Of a stretch of 58,825 nucleotides of DNA, positions 33,133 to 43,928 are shown one piece after another. Each line of letters begins with the position of its first letter. Position 1 is the first letter of the stretch. Position numbers and translations under genes: made by a program. A model generated the notes under the pieces. That model saw nothing but the letters and a program-made list of their open reading frames with translations. It was not told the origin of the DNA and did not search any database. The stretch comes from Stagonosporopsis chrysanthemi (lineage: Eukaryota; Ascomycota; Dothideomycetes; Pleosporales; Didymellaceae): NCBI GenBank assembly GCA_022560025.1, contig JAFISE010000187.1, positions 1 through 58,825 on the forward strand. Direction: 5' to 3'.

Positions 33133-34409
33133 GGATACATTACGCTACTTGGAGTCGCCACGCATCGAATCTTCAGCGTTTCTTTCCATGTTATGATACC
33201 CTACTGTGACGCTAATTCTTCTATGTATGCAATATTTGTGGTAGCTAGCGTGATGTATAGGCTTGGGTATTTAGTCTCCTCAATGTACGTACATAGCCAT
33301 TGAGTCGGCGCCTCTCGTGTTGCACTCCGCACATTCGTTTTGTGCTGTATGTCAGATACAATCTTCTTTTAGGGGGTTTGCTTCTCTCATTAAATCTCCT
33401 CAAAGAATGTCCGCGTTGTGCTCTTTGTGTGACTGTTGGTCATCAACAATAATTCCTTTCAACTTGATGTCACGGTGCAAGGCAGTCTTTTGCCGCGCTT
33501 CAATAATCGTCAAAGGGCCTTTAAAAGAAGAAGACATACAAGCCCGGCCATGCTAACATGCCAACAAGACATTGCAGTAAATCTGACGTCAATCGTACGT
33601 ATTCTAAGCGGTCAAAGAACATCAGATGAATACAACATCACAACAAAAGGGCAAGTCCTTTTGCTGCCTTACTTCCACCTTCACTGCAACGTGTGATGAC
33701 CTCAAAACGTAACAAACAGCAATCGTTATCTAAATCTAAGTCATCACATACGTATGATGATTTCATGTCGTTCTGAATCTCACAATAACACCATCCCCGC
33801 ATTTGCGTGGGTCCTTGGCTTGGTGGCTCATAAGAGTGATCTAGGACTGTATGGTACCAGGGGGCGTGGGTCAAATCTGGACTCGTAGCCGGACGGTATG
33901 CGGGGGTGCGATCTTTTCTTCTTTGTGAAAGAAAAGAGGAGCTTCTCAGGGCGTGTTCAGGTGCCTACTGGATTGAGCCACTATCGAATAGAAAGAATCA
34001 CCCAGAACCTCTATATAATAAGAGCGCAGGAGAAAGGTGCGACCGGCTCCAAGCCCGTGAGAGCGTCTGAGACGTTTCCCATAGGCTCGTGTCAGGAGCC
34101 TGTCGAAGTGGGGAGCGTATCAGGTACTCTATGTCATGACAATTTTTATTTCGTCTACATTATTTACGCTCGTACTTGTGTTGCGGACTCGAACTGAACC
34201 TGGGTGGTCTACACCAGAAAGTCTTTGACATTGTTGGGCCAGTGCCTGGACGTTTTGCCGGGACAGCATATCACAGGTTCATATGGAAAACTCGAATTTG
34301 TAGACTGCAGCTCGGAGACTGACCCCTTTTACCTTGATGCCCCACCACATCACACCATCCCAGATACAAGGAGACAGTCACAGTTGATTTGTCAGAACAT
34401 CAGGAGCTC
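33133..34409. other. Intergenic region between the kinase gene and the BTB gene
   Basis: 1.28 kb between convergent genes, moderately AT-rich. Only short frames without domains are seen (the longest, 99 codons, at 33898..34197). No RNA gene or transposon end recognised. Confidence 0.5.
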
Positions 34410-35186
34410 TCACTCTTTGTCGGGACATCTTTCTTCCTCACTCATGTCCTGATGGTTGTGGTAGTCGCACAAGCTGAGGCTATCGTGATGGCCTCGCTCG
34501 CCGCGTGCATATGCCGAATAACGCCGCAAGACTGCTGTGACGAAAACCGCAGGAAATCGGAATTCGCTTTCGTCTTCCCAGACTCCCTCGCCTGCGTATG
34601 CGCAAAACAGATCAACCAGATAGGTTAAGAGTGGAGAGGAGGCGGGAAGATTGTCGTGCGCATGTGTGACCTGCTTGCCGTTGGGAAGATCTGTTTCAGG
34701 TTCGGCCATGAAACAGAAGAGCTCTCGAAGAGTGGAGAGTTTGAGATGCTCGATGCCGTACATGTCACCCAAGACGTAGAGTCGGATCAGGTTCTCGGTC
34801 TTGATGGCATCGTCGTCATCCGCGACCCATTCGTTGAGCAACCTCCCAGGAGGAGCATTGCTCTCGTCCGGAAAAGACTCGTTATGTAGCCAATAGACGA
34901 AGAACTCGAAGATCAAGGGATCAACATTTGGAATGGTGACAATTCTCTCGGAAGCTTCTTTGAAGCTGCCGGTCAGAGCAGCCCTGAAGAAGTCCGATTG
35001 ATGCGTGAGGAGCTCTCCATGGACGTCAAAGCGTATGCTCTTTGGGCCGACGAGGATGGTAGTTAAATGAAGGTCATTTGCTCTGATTGAGGTCAGCTGC
35101 GCTTGTCGGCTTGCTCTTTGAATCATTGCTACTTACGGCAAGCTTGCAAGAGGATGCGCCGAGGTGTTGTTACTACTGCTCGTCAT
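34410..35186 (-). CDS. BTB/POZ-domain protein
   Basis: Exons 35137..35186 and 34410..35082, a 54 nt intron with GTAAGT and CAG; 240 residues. The first exon gives a short Ser/Asn-rich start. The BTB fold covers about residues 18-130: LTTILVGP, then FDVHGELLTHQSDFFRAAL with the conserved H and the FF pair, and FEFFVYWLHNES and LYVLGDMYGI. The C-terminal end is a short zinc-like tail (LCDYHNHQDMSEEERC), a pattern typical of small fungal BTB proteins. BTB proteins dimerise and often recruit Cul3 ubiquitin ligases or act in transcription; which applies here cannot be told. Confidence 0.88.
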
Positions 35187-36181
35187 TGTGAGTGGCTGAG
35201 TGTGTCGACGCAGACCCAATGATTGGGAGCCACGAGAAGTAGTACTTGCTAGCTGTGACTTGATATAGAACGCAGAGGGGTTGGGTCTTTTATATCATCT
35301 ATGTGGGATGCTTGGTGAGAGCGGAAGTGAATTGTACTGAGGCAGTAAGCTCAAGTAAAGGCAAACAGTATGTGAAATTGCACTGAAGCTCGACGTGACT
35401 GCATCTTAGATCTTTATAAGGGTCAATACCAGCGGTGGTAGGCGCCATCCCAGTAAGATCGAGGTTCGAGCCGCCTTCACTTCGTATGCGACGTCACCAT
35501 GAGAGATTGTAGATGCGAGCATCTGATCAGAGAGCCTCAGATAATGTATCGGATGCCTCGATCAACTCGGAGCATCCATGCTGTGTCTTTCGCGCGTCAA
35601 ACAAGCAGATTGGTGAGCCTGTGCATCCAGTCGGCGTTTAGAAGTCCGTCGTTCATGGAAAAAGGTGCTTGCTCTTAAATATGTTCGAAATGTCAAGGAA
35701 CCATACAGACTGCTTGTGTTTGGTCTATAGCGGGCCTAGCTAGGACGTGTCATCACAGTCAACGCTGAATGGAAGAGGCATTCTGGTGTGATGCCAGATA
35801 TGTACCTCAGTCTGACTCAGTCGTCTGACTTGTCTCAACTAATGGCTCGCGATGTTGACCATGACGGGGTTAATATGTAGAAGCTTGAGAAACTGGAACC
35901 CATTGCTTACTTTCAAAACTCTTTGTTTGTCTTTGGTCGAGAACCCTTTGCCGTATGACTAAATTATACTTAAAGGCTCCGCCTTTATACAATACAATAT
36001 TATCACAAAACGGCTTGAGCTGACTCATGCAAAAGTTGATTTTTCTACAGAGCTTGAATGGCTTCTGACGTGATGTGCGCTCCCTTTCTAGTCCCGAGAC
36101 AAAACCTTCATGAAGAACGATTCGAGCGAGCAGGTACTGCCCATCCTCCATGACGGTAATCGCTGCCAGTCAAGTGAGATC
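35187..36181. other. Upstream region of the BTB gene
   Basis: About 1 kb without a supported gene. It includes a 93-codon frame at 35870..36151 (minus) with no domain. A TTCGA-containing stretch near 35463 resembles a tRNA B-box but has no matching stems. Confidence 0.4.
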
Positions 36182-36505
36182 TCATCGCCATTGAGCCAGG
36201 GCGTTTGTAGAATCTTGATGCCCACTGCCGTGGCAGCCATCAATTCTCCGACGCCATGTCTGGATCCTTTCCTGACGATACACAGAAGCTGCACCATACC
36301 TTCTGCACCGGTATCCTGCGCGACAGCCTTGCCAGATTGCCCTCTTCGCTTCGCAGGCCTCCCTTTTCTCGGCGCTCTTGTGATCGTGATAGTCACAGAA
36401 TTTCAGAGGGGTGCGTGTTGGCCGCGAAGCCGAGGGCCGTGTGTGGGAAACTGACGAAACCAGCACGCTATTCTGCGTCAGTTCACTGCCCTCAAGATCA
36501 GTCAT
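36182..36505 (-). pseudogene. Possible relic of a BTB protein C-terminal tail
   Basis: A frame on the minus strand contains FCDYHDHKSAEKREAC, closely similar to the tail LCDYHNHQDMSEEERC of the intact BTB gene about 1.3 kb away on the same strand. No BTB core could be found upstream of it in any frame. GTAAGT and CAG-type sites near 36513 and 36485 leave open a spliced gene instead of a relic. Weak evidence: one short match. Confidence 0.3.
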
Positions 36506-36609
36506 TCATGTACTTACCTCTGCTACCAGCATATACATCGAACGGAACGAGCCTCTTATAACAGCGCGCTTGATTGCCGCTCCAATCACCCACCGCAAGC
36601 GCCGCCTAT

Positions 36610-36759
36610 TCACTTTTGCTTCTTGAGTTCGCGAATTCGCGCTTCAAGTTTTGCCTCCAGCTGCTGGAGGCGCTCCTCGTGAGTGTATTTATGTGCTGCT
36701 CTCGAGAGCTCGTATGCTGTTACCGAGACGACCACATCTGTGGCGGCTTGTTTGCTCAT
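36610..36759 (-). CDS. Small coiled-coil protein of 49 residues (hypothetical)
   Basis: An ATG-to-TGA frame of 50 codons on the minus strand. The sequence runs MSKQAATDVVVSVTAYELSR, then a strongly amphipathic, charged helix (HEERLQQLEAKLEARIREL) ending in KKQK. Such regular heptad spacing is unlikely by chance. The ATG lies directly after CCAG, so it could also be the start of a later exon of a longer gene, although no upstream exon was found. It is downstream of the L17 gene on the same strand. Function unknown. Confidence 0.45.
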   Translation of the reverse strand: MSKQAATDVVVSVTAYELSRAAHKYTHEERLQQLEAKLEARIRELKKQK

Positions 36760-37436
36760 CTGGCTCGTGAATACGGATACGACTTTTTGCTAGGCAAAAC
36801 GAAAGGTATGCATAGTATCGGTGTTGGTTGGAAGCTTTGATTTAGCGATAACGGGTTTGTGGTGAGGCGAAGAGAGGTCTGGCGCCTCGGAAGATCGTAG
36901 GGAAGTAAAATAATCACGGTGTTCTTGCCTGTGGAAATGGTGTTATTGCCTGTGCAAAGAAAGGGGAGGCGCGTCCAATTTATACAGACTAGCGGGCCCT
37001 GTGCTCTTACTTACCATGGTTTGGGAGAGTTGGGGCCGATCCTCCAAAGCAGGTGGTTAAAAACCGACACACTACTGCGTCCTGCGCCACCCCAAATAGC
37101 TTGCATCAATACTTTGCTGATGCTCTTCTGCTACTTTCTTCCACGTACGATATGCGTGGTGGGTCGCGTGCAGCAGTGCCGGGCCCCATAGTGGAGCGGA
37201 AGGGTGTTCTGTTGTCCGACAGGTGTGCACGTAGAAGCCGAAACTGGGAGCAACTGAGATGCCAAGCGCAGGAATGGCAGGTTTATGTATCCTCTCCAGC
37301 GCCTGAGCTGGGCGAGAGTAAGCACAGACACCGAGCTTCAGGTAAAGGCAGATCGAGGCGAAGTCAAAAGACGCACGACTGCGCTGTCGCGCCTGGTATG
37401 TGGACATTGGTATAGTACAGATATAGCACATCGACT
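36760..37436. other. Intergenic region downstream of mitochondrial L17
   Basis: About 680 bp. Contains only shadow frames. It should hold the L17 3' UTR and any promoter of the small coiled-coil ORF. Confidence 0.4.
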
Positions 37437-38225
37437 CTATGCGTTCACCTCTTTCCCAAGGCTCCTCTCTGCAACGACAAAGTCGTCCTCTGGCTCCACG
37501 ACCTTCACCTCCTTCTTGACCTGCTTCTTCGGCAGAGGATTGGGGAATTTCCAATCGGCGGTCTCCTCCGGGTAGTGCATATCCCTCTTTATGCTTGGCT
37601 CTGGGTAGACCTTCCTGGGCGCGGGCAGGACTCGGTCGTCGATGCCGTTCTCCGCCTCAACTCGCAATTGCTCGACCATCTCTTGCAACTGGCTCATGCC
37701 ATCCTCGCGGAATTGCGTGACCCTTTTCACGTTCTTCGCTGTCATATCGTTGAACTGCTTGTTAGACGGCAGGCGTGCCAGTGTCTTCGCGGTCATGGCG
37801 AAGCGCATATCTTTCGGTCCGTCAACGAGTTCAAGAATGGCGGATTCGGCTTGGTCTTCCTTCAAGGGTTCGATGCGCAGAACACGTGTATAACCGCCGG
37901 GTCTGCTAAGGTAGCGTTCTCTTATGGGACCAAAGAGCTTGGGGACCATGTCATTCGGTTCCTACAAAGATCAACAGGATGTTGGCGCATTGGTGCTGGG
38001 TCTTCGTACATAGAAGATCTGGTGCGCCCTCCGCCGCGACGCCTCCGTGTTCTTCTTGCCCAATGTGACCAGCTTCTCTGCTAACCGCTGCGCCTCCTTC
38101 GCCTTGTGCCATGTTGTTGCTATCGATTCGTGCTTAAACAGCGATGTGACGAGGTTGCGCAGGAGTGCTTGTCGGTGCGCCGACGACCGGCTGAGGGCGC
38201 GGTACTTCATGTGCCCGCCCGCCAT
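37437..38225 (-). CDS. Mitochondrial large-subunit ribosomal protein bL17m
   Basis: Exons 38010..38225 and 37437..37961, a 48 nt intron; 246 residues. Residues 1-120 match bacterial L17: KYRALSRSSAHRQALLRNL (with the conserved HR and LLRNL), TTWHKAKEAQRLAEKLVTLGKK, and after the splice PKLFGPIRERY and GGYTRVLRI. The C-terminal ~110 residues are a mitochondrial extension with a charged helix and a Lys/Glu-rich end. Yeast orthologue is Mrpl8. It is divergent from RNR1 with 355 bp between start codons. Confidence 0.93.
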
Positions 38226-38580
38226 TGTGCGAGTGAATTGGTGCTGTAAAAGTACAAAGAAAAAGAAAAGGATGTCCGATGCGGCTCGCGATGCTCTGCC
38301 CTAGAGTCTCGCGGTGATGGATGCTGGCCCAGAAAAGTTCGGGCTTGGCGGAAGTTTGGCCGCGTTATCTAATCTGATCGCGATCAACTCGCATGTGCCA
38401 CTTACTCAATGCAACGCGCTAGTTACAAATCTACGGCAGGCGCGACGCGTGAACGTGCTCTGGACGCGTTGCCGTGCCAAACACTTAAAACCTCCTCCAA
38501 CCCCACTGCACCGTGGCTTCCCTCACACCACTTCCTCCCCTCTATACCCATAAACCCCGTACTTTCTTCGCGTCTTCACC
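38226..38580. promoter_or_regulatory. Bidirectional promoter, bL17m and RNR1
   Basis: 355 bp. The RNR1 side carries ACGCGT at 38445..38450 and 38464..38469 and a near match (ACGCGC) at 38414..38419. A C/T-rich leader follows up to the RNR1 start codon. Confidence 0.7.
38445..38469 (+). promoter_or_regulatory. Two MluI cell-cycle boxes (MCB, ACGCGT) upstream of RNR1
   Basis: Two perfect ACGCGT hexamers whose starts are 19 bp apart, about 110-135 bp before the RNR1 ATG. ACGCGT is the site of MBF (Mbp1-Swi6), which drives G1/S genes, and ribonucleotide reductase is a classic MBF target in yeasts. Binding here is inferred from the motif and the target gene. Confidence 0.7.
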
Positions 38581-41449
38581 ATGTTTGTCTTCAAGCGAGG
38601 TACGTACAAGCTGCTCTCACCGTTTGAACTGCTTTCAGGCATCCCTGCACGCTGCTGCATATCATTATCGTGGCTGACACTGGTGCACCAGATGGGCGCA
38701 AAGAACGCGTACAGTTCGACAAGATCACAGCCCGCGTGTCAAGGCTGTGTTACGGGCTCGATCCTGACCATGTCGATCCCGCCGCTATCACAATGAAGGT
38801 CATCTCTGGCGTGTACCAGGGCGTTAACACAATTCAGCTGGATGACTTGGTACGTCACCATGAACGCGTCTACACTCCACGTGTACTAACAGACAAAAGG
38901 CCGCCGAGACAGCAGCATACATGACCACCACACATCCCGACTATGCCATCCTTGCCGCGCGTATCGCCGTCTCCAACCTCCACAAGCAGACGAAGAAGCA
39001 GTTCTCTGCTGTCGTCCACGACCTCCACACATACGTCAACCCCAAGAACGGCAAGCACCAGCCTATGATCTCGGACCGAGTCTACAAGATCATCCAAGAT
39101 CATGCCGATGAGCTTAACAGTGCCATCGTCTACGACCGCGACTTCAACTACCAGTTCTTCGGTTTCAAGACATTGGAGCGTTCATACCTTCTCCGCATCA
39201 ACGGCAAGGTTGCCGAGCGCCCACAGCACATGCTTATGCGTGTTGCCGTTGGCATTCACATGGAGGACATCGAGAAAGCAATCGAGACATACGACTACAT
39301 GTCGCAAAAGTACTTCACACACGCGTCGCCTACGCTCTTCAACGCCGGCACGCCTTCCCCACAAATGTCGTCCTGCTTCCTCATCGACATGAAGGAGGAC
39401 AGCATCGAGGGTATCTACGACACACTGAAGACATGTGCGTTGATCTCCAAGACTGCTGGCGGTATTGGTCTCAACGTCCACCGCATTCGTGCCACTGGTT
39501 CCTATATCGGAGGGACCAACGGAACATCGAACGGTCTCATTCCTATGCTCCGTGTCTACAACAACACTGCGCGCTACGTCGACCAGGGTGGCAATAAGCG
39601 CCCTGGTGCTTTCGCCATCTACCTTGAGCCTTGGCACGCCGACGTCTTCAGCTTCCTCGACCTGAGGAAGAACCACGGTAAGGAGGAGGTTCGTGCTCGT
39701 GATCTCTTCTACGCTCTGTGGATTCCCGATCTCTTCATGCAGCGTGTGCAAGAGAATGGCGAATGGACCCTCATGTGCCCCAACGAGTGCCCTGGCCTCG
39801 CTGATGTGTACGGTGATGAGTTCGTCGCCCTTTACGAGAAGTACGAGAAGGAGGGCCGCGGTCGCGAGACTGTCCGTGCCCAGAAGCTGTGGTACGCCAT
39901 TCTCGAGGCTCAGACCGAGACTGGTAATCCCTTCATGCTCTACAAGGATGCTGCCAACAGGAAGAGCAACCAGAAGAACCTCGGTACTATCCGCAGCTCC
40001 AACCTGTGCACTGAGATCATCGAGTACACCGCGCCTGATGAGGTCGCTGTCTGCAACTTGGCCTCCGTCGCCCTTCCCTCCTTCGTCGATTACAAGCGCG
40101 GAGAGTTCGACTTCAAGAAGCTTCATGAGGTTGTCCAAGTCTGCACACGTAATCTCAACAAGATCATTGAGATCAACCACTACCCGGTTGAAGAGGCACG
40201 CCGTAGCAACTTCCGTCACAGGCCTATTGGTCTTGGTGTCCAGGGTCTCGCTGACGCTTTCCTTGCTCTTCGTCTGCCGTTCGAGTCCCCCGAGGCCAAG
40301 AAGCTCAACATCCAGATCTTCGAGACTATTTACCACGCTGCCTTGACCTCTTCTTGCGAGACCGCTAAAGAGCTTGGTCCGTATGCTACATACGAAGGCT
40401 CGCCAGTCTCTCAAGGCCAGCTCCAGTACGACATGTGGGGTGTCACTCCCACCGACCTCTGGGACTGGGTCACGCTGAAGGAGAACATCGCCCAGTACGG
40501 TGTCCGCAACTCGCTGCTCGTCGCTCCTATGCCTACTGCCTCTACCTCCCAGATTCTCGGCAACAACGAGTGCTTCGAGCCTTACACCTCGAACATTTAC
40601 TCTCGTCGTGTGCTTGCTGGTGAGTTCCAGGTCGTCAACCCTTGGTTGCTGAAGGACCTTGTCGATATGGGTCTCTGGACCGAGAACATGAAGAACCGTA
40701 TCATCGCTGAAGGCGGCTCCATCCAGCGCATCCCCAACATTCCCGACGAGATTAAGGTCTTGTACAAGACCGTTTGGGAAATCTCGCAGCGTACCATCAT
40801 CCAGATGGCTGCTGACCGTGGTGCCTTCATCGACCAGTCTCAGTCGTTGAACATCCACATGAAGGAGCCCACCATGGGTAAGATCACATCTATGCACTTC
40901 GCTGGCTGGAAGCTTGGTCTCAAGACCGGCATGTACTACCTCCGAACTATGGCTGCTTCTGCCCCGATTCAGTTCACCGTCGATCAGGAGGCTCTCAAGG
41001 TTGCCGACACCAACATCGCTCGTGCTCTCCCGTCCAAGAGGCGCCAGCCAGGCTTCCAGCAGGCTGGTGTTGGCTCACCAACCATTACCCCTGCCGCTGC
41101 CCCCAGGCCCATGTACGCCACCAAGTCTCCCAATGGCGTTTCGGACGCGGTGAACGGTGTGCCAACGCCATCAGCCACCCCACCTCCCGCTGCCGAGAAC
41201 AAGCTGCCTCCAGCTGAGAACGCTCTGGCCAGTAAGCCGTTCAAAGCCGACGTCGAGGAAGGCGACAGCCCCAAGCTTGTTGCCGTTGATGCCTCAAGCA
41301 AGCCTGCTGAGGAGGATGCTACTTCCAAGGACAAGCAAGCTGAGGACGCCGATGATGATTCCAAGGAGCGCGATGGTGACATCTACGCCGATGCTGCTCT
41401 GGCATGCTCGATAGAGAACCCTGAGTCCTGCCTCATGTGCTCTGGTTAG
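38581..41449 (+). CDS. RNR1: Ribonucleoside-diphosphate reductase large subunit
   Basis: Class Ia ribonucleotide reductase, making dNDPs. Exons 38581..38599, 38692..38849 and 38900..41449; introns 92 and 50 nt, with ACTAAC branch site in the second. The product is 908 residues. The ATP cone fills roughly residues 1-92. Active-site residues are seen where expected: Cys-218 (SSCFLIDM), Asn-427, Cys-429 and Glu-431 (SSNLCTEI) and Cys-444 (AVCNLASV). The loop GGIGLN and the substrate-phosphate motif PTASTSQILGNNE are present. After about residue 760 there is a variable Pro/Ala/Ser linker and an acidic stretch, then the C-terminal redox pair CLMC (903-906) that re-reduces the active site. All key residues are intact. 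Confidence 0.98.
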
Positions 41450-41999
41450 ATGCAAACTTGCTTGTTCATGGGTATTGTACATGGTGTTAGATATGGGTAA
41501 GGCGGGCGACTGCCCTTGTTTCTTTGGCGTTGATGGATTGGGTACTGGGTCACGCAGGCAAGAGGAGGAATGAATTCATGAGTTTGGACAGCGATATAGT
41601 TGATTTTGTAGTCTTAATCCGTGTAATGAAACACGCTCTTCGGTACTTCAGTCTTGTTACCCTCACATATCTTGTGTGTTGCTGTTGCCGACGGAATCCA
41701 TCCGTGGTTTGCCATCCTCCAGCGTCTCCGATTCGTGCATCAAGATCCGCCGCCGCTCAGCCCGCGGCCCTTATCCCGAAACAGCCCCGCAACGCCCTAC
41801 AGCTGTACTCCCACGCGCCTTTCGCAGTACAAGTGTATAACTACCGGTCCGCGACCCACTCTTAAAGCTCTAGCTGCCATTAAGCTTGTGAGTACATATA
41901 CCTCTTCCCACACTACCACCGTCTCTGCACACAAGCTGTTGTTCTACCTGGACTGTAGCTGACTACCTCGGTCTAAACAGCTCCCCACAACTCCGATAT
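41450..41999. other. Intergenic region, RNR1 3' end and YciI-like promoter
   Basis: 550 bp between tandem genes on the plus strand. Pyrimidine-rich leader sequence precedes 42000. No further gene recognised. Confidence 0.5.
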
Positions 42000-42476
42000 A
42001 TGCTCGCCTCTGCGTTCCGCCCTCTCCTCCGCACTACTCGTACAGTGCCGATAACCGCAGTCCGACGTTCGATCACAACAAGGACAATGGCAACCTCAAG
42101 TGCCCCGCTGCAGGAATGGCTCGTCATCTTGCCAGACCACGACGGCGCCCTGCAGAAGCGCATTGCCGTCCGACCAGACCACTTGGCAAACATGAAGAAG
42201 GACCCGGAGAGCTTTTGGCTGTGGGGCGGTATGTTCGACCCTACCCATAGCTTGTACTCGTAGCTGACGAATTCAGGTGCGATGCTTGACGAGCCCATCA
42301 AGGAGGGCGACGCTGGGCCGCCGAAGATGAAGGGCAGTGCTATGCTGATTGGTGCGAAGACTAAGGAGGAGGTGATCAAGAGGCTTGAGGAGGATGCGTA
42401 TGTGAATGGTGGCGTGTGGGACTTGAGTAAGGTGCAGATTATCCCGTTCAAGAGTGCACTGAGGAAGGCGTTGTAG
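42000..42476 (+). CDS. YciI-like domain protein, possibly mitochondrial
   Basis: Exons 42000..42228 and 42277..42476, a 48 nt intron; 142 residues. The first ~30 residues are rich in Arg, Ser and Thr and free of acids, fitting a mitochondrial presequence; a second ATG at 42087 (MATSSAPL) would give a cytosolic form. The rest is one YciI/ferredoxin-like domain: EWLVILPDHDGALQKRIAVRP-DHL with the conserved Arg-x-x-H context, then GAMLDEP, GSAMLIGAKTKEEVIKRLEED and WDLSKVQIIPF. Family members are small putative enzymes of mostly unknown substrate. Confidence 0.85.
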
Positions 42477-42728
42477 GCGCGATGTGACGTGGAATGAACT
42501 CATGGTTTGCTACCGGAGGCGGATTCACAATTCGTGGTCTTGATCAGTGAATGTTGCCAACATTTGTCTTCTATGATGGTTTATGTACAAGCGCGGCGAT
42601 ACAGAGGCCTTTGTATGTCGCGTGTTGTTGCATCTATGTTGCCGTAATTTGCTGTGAGCAGCGGCCGCGGTTTCACTCGTCGCAGGGACCAGCCTGGGAC
42701 TTGCAGTATAATCTACAGAAAGAGCGCA
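42477..42728. other. Short convergent intergenic region
   Basis: 252 bp between the stop codons of the YciI-like and Dabb genes. Only 3' UTR sequence is expected; nothing recognised. Confidence 0.5.
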
Positions 42729-43302
42729 TCATGCGTTGGTGAAGAAGACGCCCTCTTGGAAGTCGACGACTATCGTTTTTTCTACTACCGCAGCAGCAGC
42801 ATCTTTGAATGCCTTGTGCGCAGGGTCTTCTTTCACATAGTAGTCTCGCTCCTCACTCGATCTGAACCTTAGGATGAAGGCGTGGCTCATGCCATTCTGT
42901 AGCTGCGTGTCAGAAGCTTGCATGACTACAGAACCGGGGTCTCGGATACCTGCAGGCCGGGCTCAATAGATGTGTCTTTTCCACCCGTAATCGACGAAAT
43001 GTATGGCCTACGTGTATCTGGATGTACACATGCCTTCTTCAGACCAAAAAACTTGGACGTGATCTGCACATGTCAGGCCTGTGCGCAGTGTGTTCTGGAT
43101 CGTTTTATACCTCCTTGACCGTGAAGCTAGTGGCTGTTTCCTTGAATTGGAACAACACAATGTGCGTAGTGTACGGTATCAACGGAGCATGGCTGCCAAA
43201 AAGATACACAGACCATTGCGCAATTGAGTTGGAAAAGACAAAAAGGCCCGCAACGCAGAGCACGAACGTCAGGGCACCGAAAGCTTTCCTCGGTACAAGC
43301 AT
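42729..43302 (-). CDS. Stress-responsive A/B-barrel (Dabb) domain protein with N-terminal anchor
   Basis: Exons 43111..43302, 42950..43063 and 42729..42896; introns 47 and 53 nt, all phase 0; 157 residues. Residues 9-28 (GALTFVLCVAGLFVFSNSIA) are hydrophobic, a likely signal anchor. The Dabb domain follows at about 43-155: TTHIVLFQFKE, then CVHPDTRRPYISSITGGKDTS, MSHAFILRF and YYVKEDPAHKAF, ending VVDFQEGVF. This domain is a small dimeric ferredoxin-like fold found in stress proteins and some polyketide-tailoring enzymes. A membrane-anchored form is less usual. The ATG at 43302 is the first in the open frame. Confidence 0.85.
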
Positions 43303-43928
43303 CTTGATGGATAGGGGTTCCCTGTTCTTGCGCAAAGACGTGTGGGTAGCGCGCGTGCTTTGTGGGGAGATCGCCGAAAAACTGGAGTCGTCCGCCTTGC
43401 GTCTTCACCTTGACGTTTGCCGCGCACACGGGTACAACGAAGGCAACGTTGACTTTTTCCCGCTCTGTTGCATCCTCCAGCTGTACTCCAGTAGTTCACG
43501 TGAGAGGGGTGAGCGCTAGCCTGAAGAGCTCCAAAAGCGGCGGGCGGCCATAGCTCCATTGCTCCTTCCTCATCGGTGACGTGCCTGAACATCAAAGTAC
43601 ATGTTTGCCAGTTGCAGGGTGGCGGAACCGCCTCGAACATCATGCAATTTCATCATACAAACAAATTGCGGGCGCACAGTCCAGATCACTCCAAAGTAGT
43701 GGGGCTCCTTGCCTCATAGAGACGGCTGAAGCTGGATTTCGTGGGCCATTCGTCCAAGCTTGGCGTGACGTCACATTGTGTCACGGGTTGCCAGTGCAAG
43801 CCATCGTTGCGTGCCGCAAGTACAAAAGCAACCTGGACCGCTTGTTCCTTTGGCCTTCATCACCACTCAGACACCCATCACCACTACTTTTCACCAAATC
43901 TTCCATCCCCAACACCACATCATTCACA
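43303..43928. promoter_or_regulatory. Divergent upstream region, Dabb and DUF1761-like genes
   Basis: 626 bp. Includes TGACGTCA, a perfect palindromic CRE/ATF-type site, at 43765..43772. C-rich leader just before 43929. No additional gene. Confidence 0.5.
43765..43772. promoter_or_regulatory. CRE-like palindrome TGACGTCA
   Basis: A perfect 8 bp binding site for CREB/ATF-type bZIP factors (Atf1/AtfA in fungi, which act in stress responses). It lies between the divergent Dabb and DUF1761-like genes, 157 bp before the latter. An 8-mer is unlikely but not impossible by chance in this interval. Confidence 0.5.

Noticed and set aside
35455..35480. tRNA-like B-box (GGTTCGAGCC)
   Set aside because: The flanking bases do not form a T-stem, and no A-box or acceptor stem lies at the right distance.
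39182..40897. 571-codon frame antisense to RNR1
   Set aside because: Mirror frame of a highly biased gene (C-ending codons give open antisense frames); no domain recognised.
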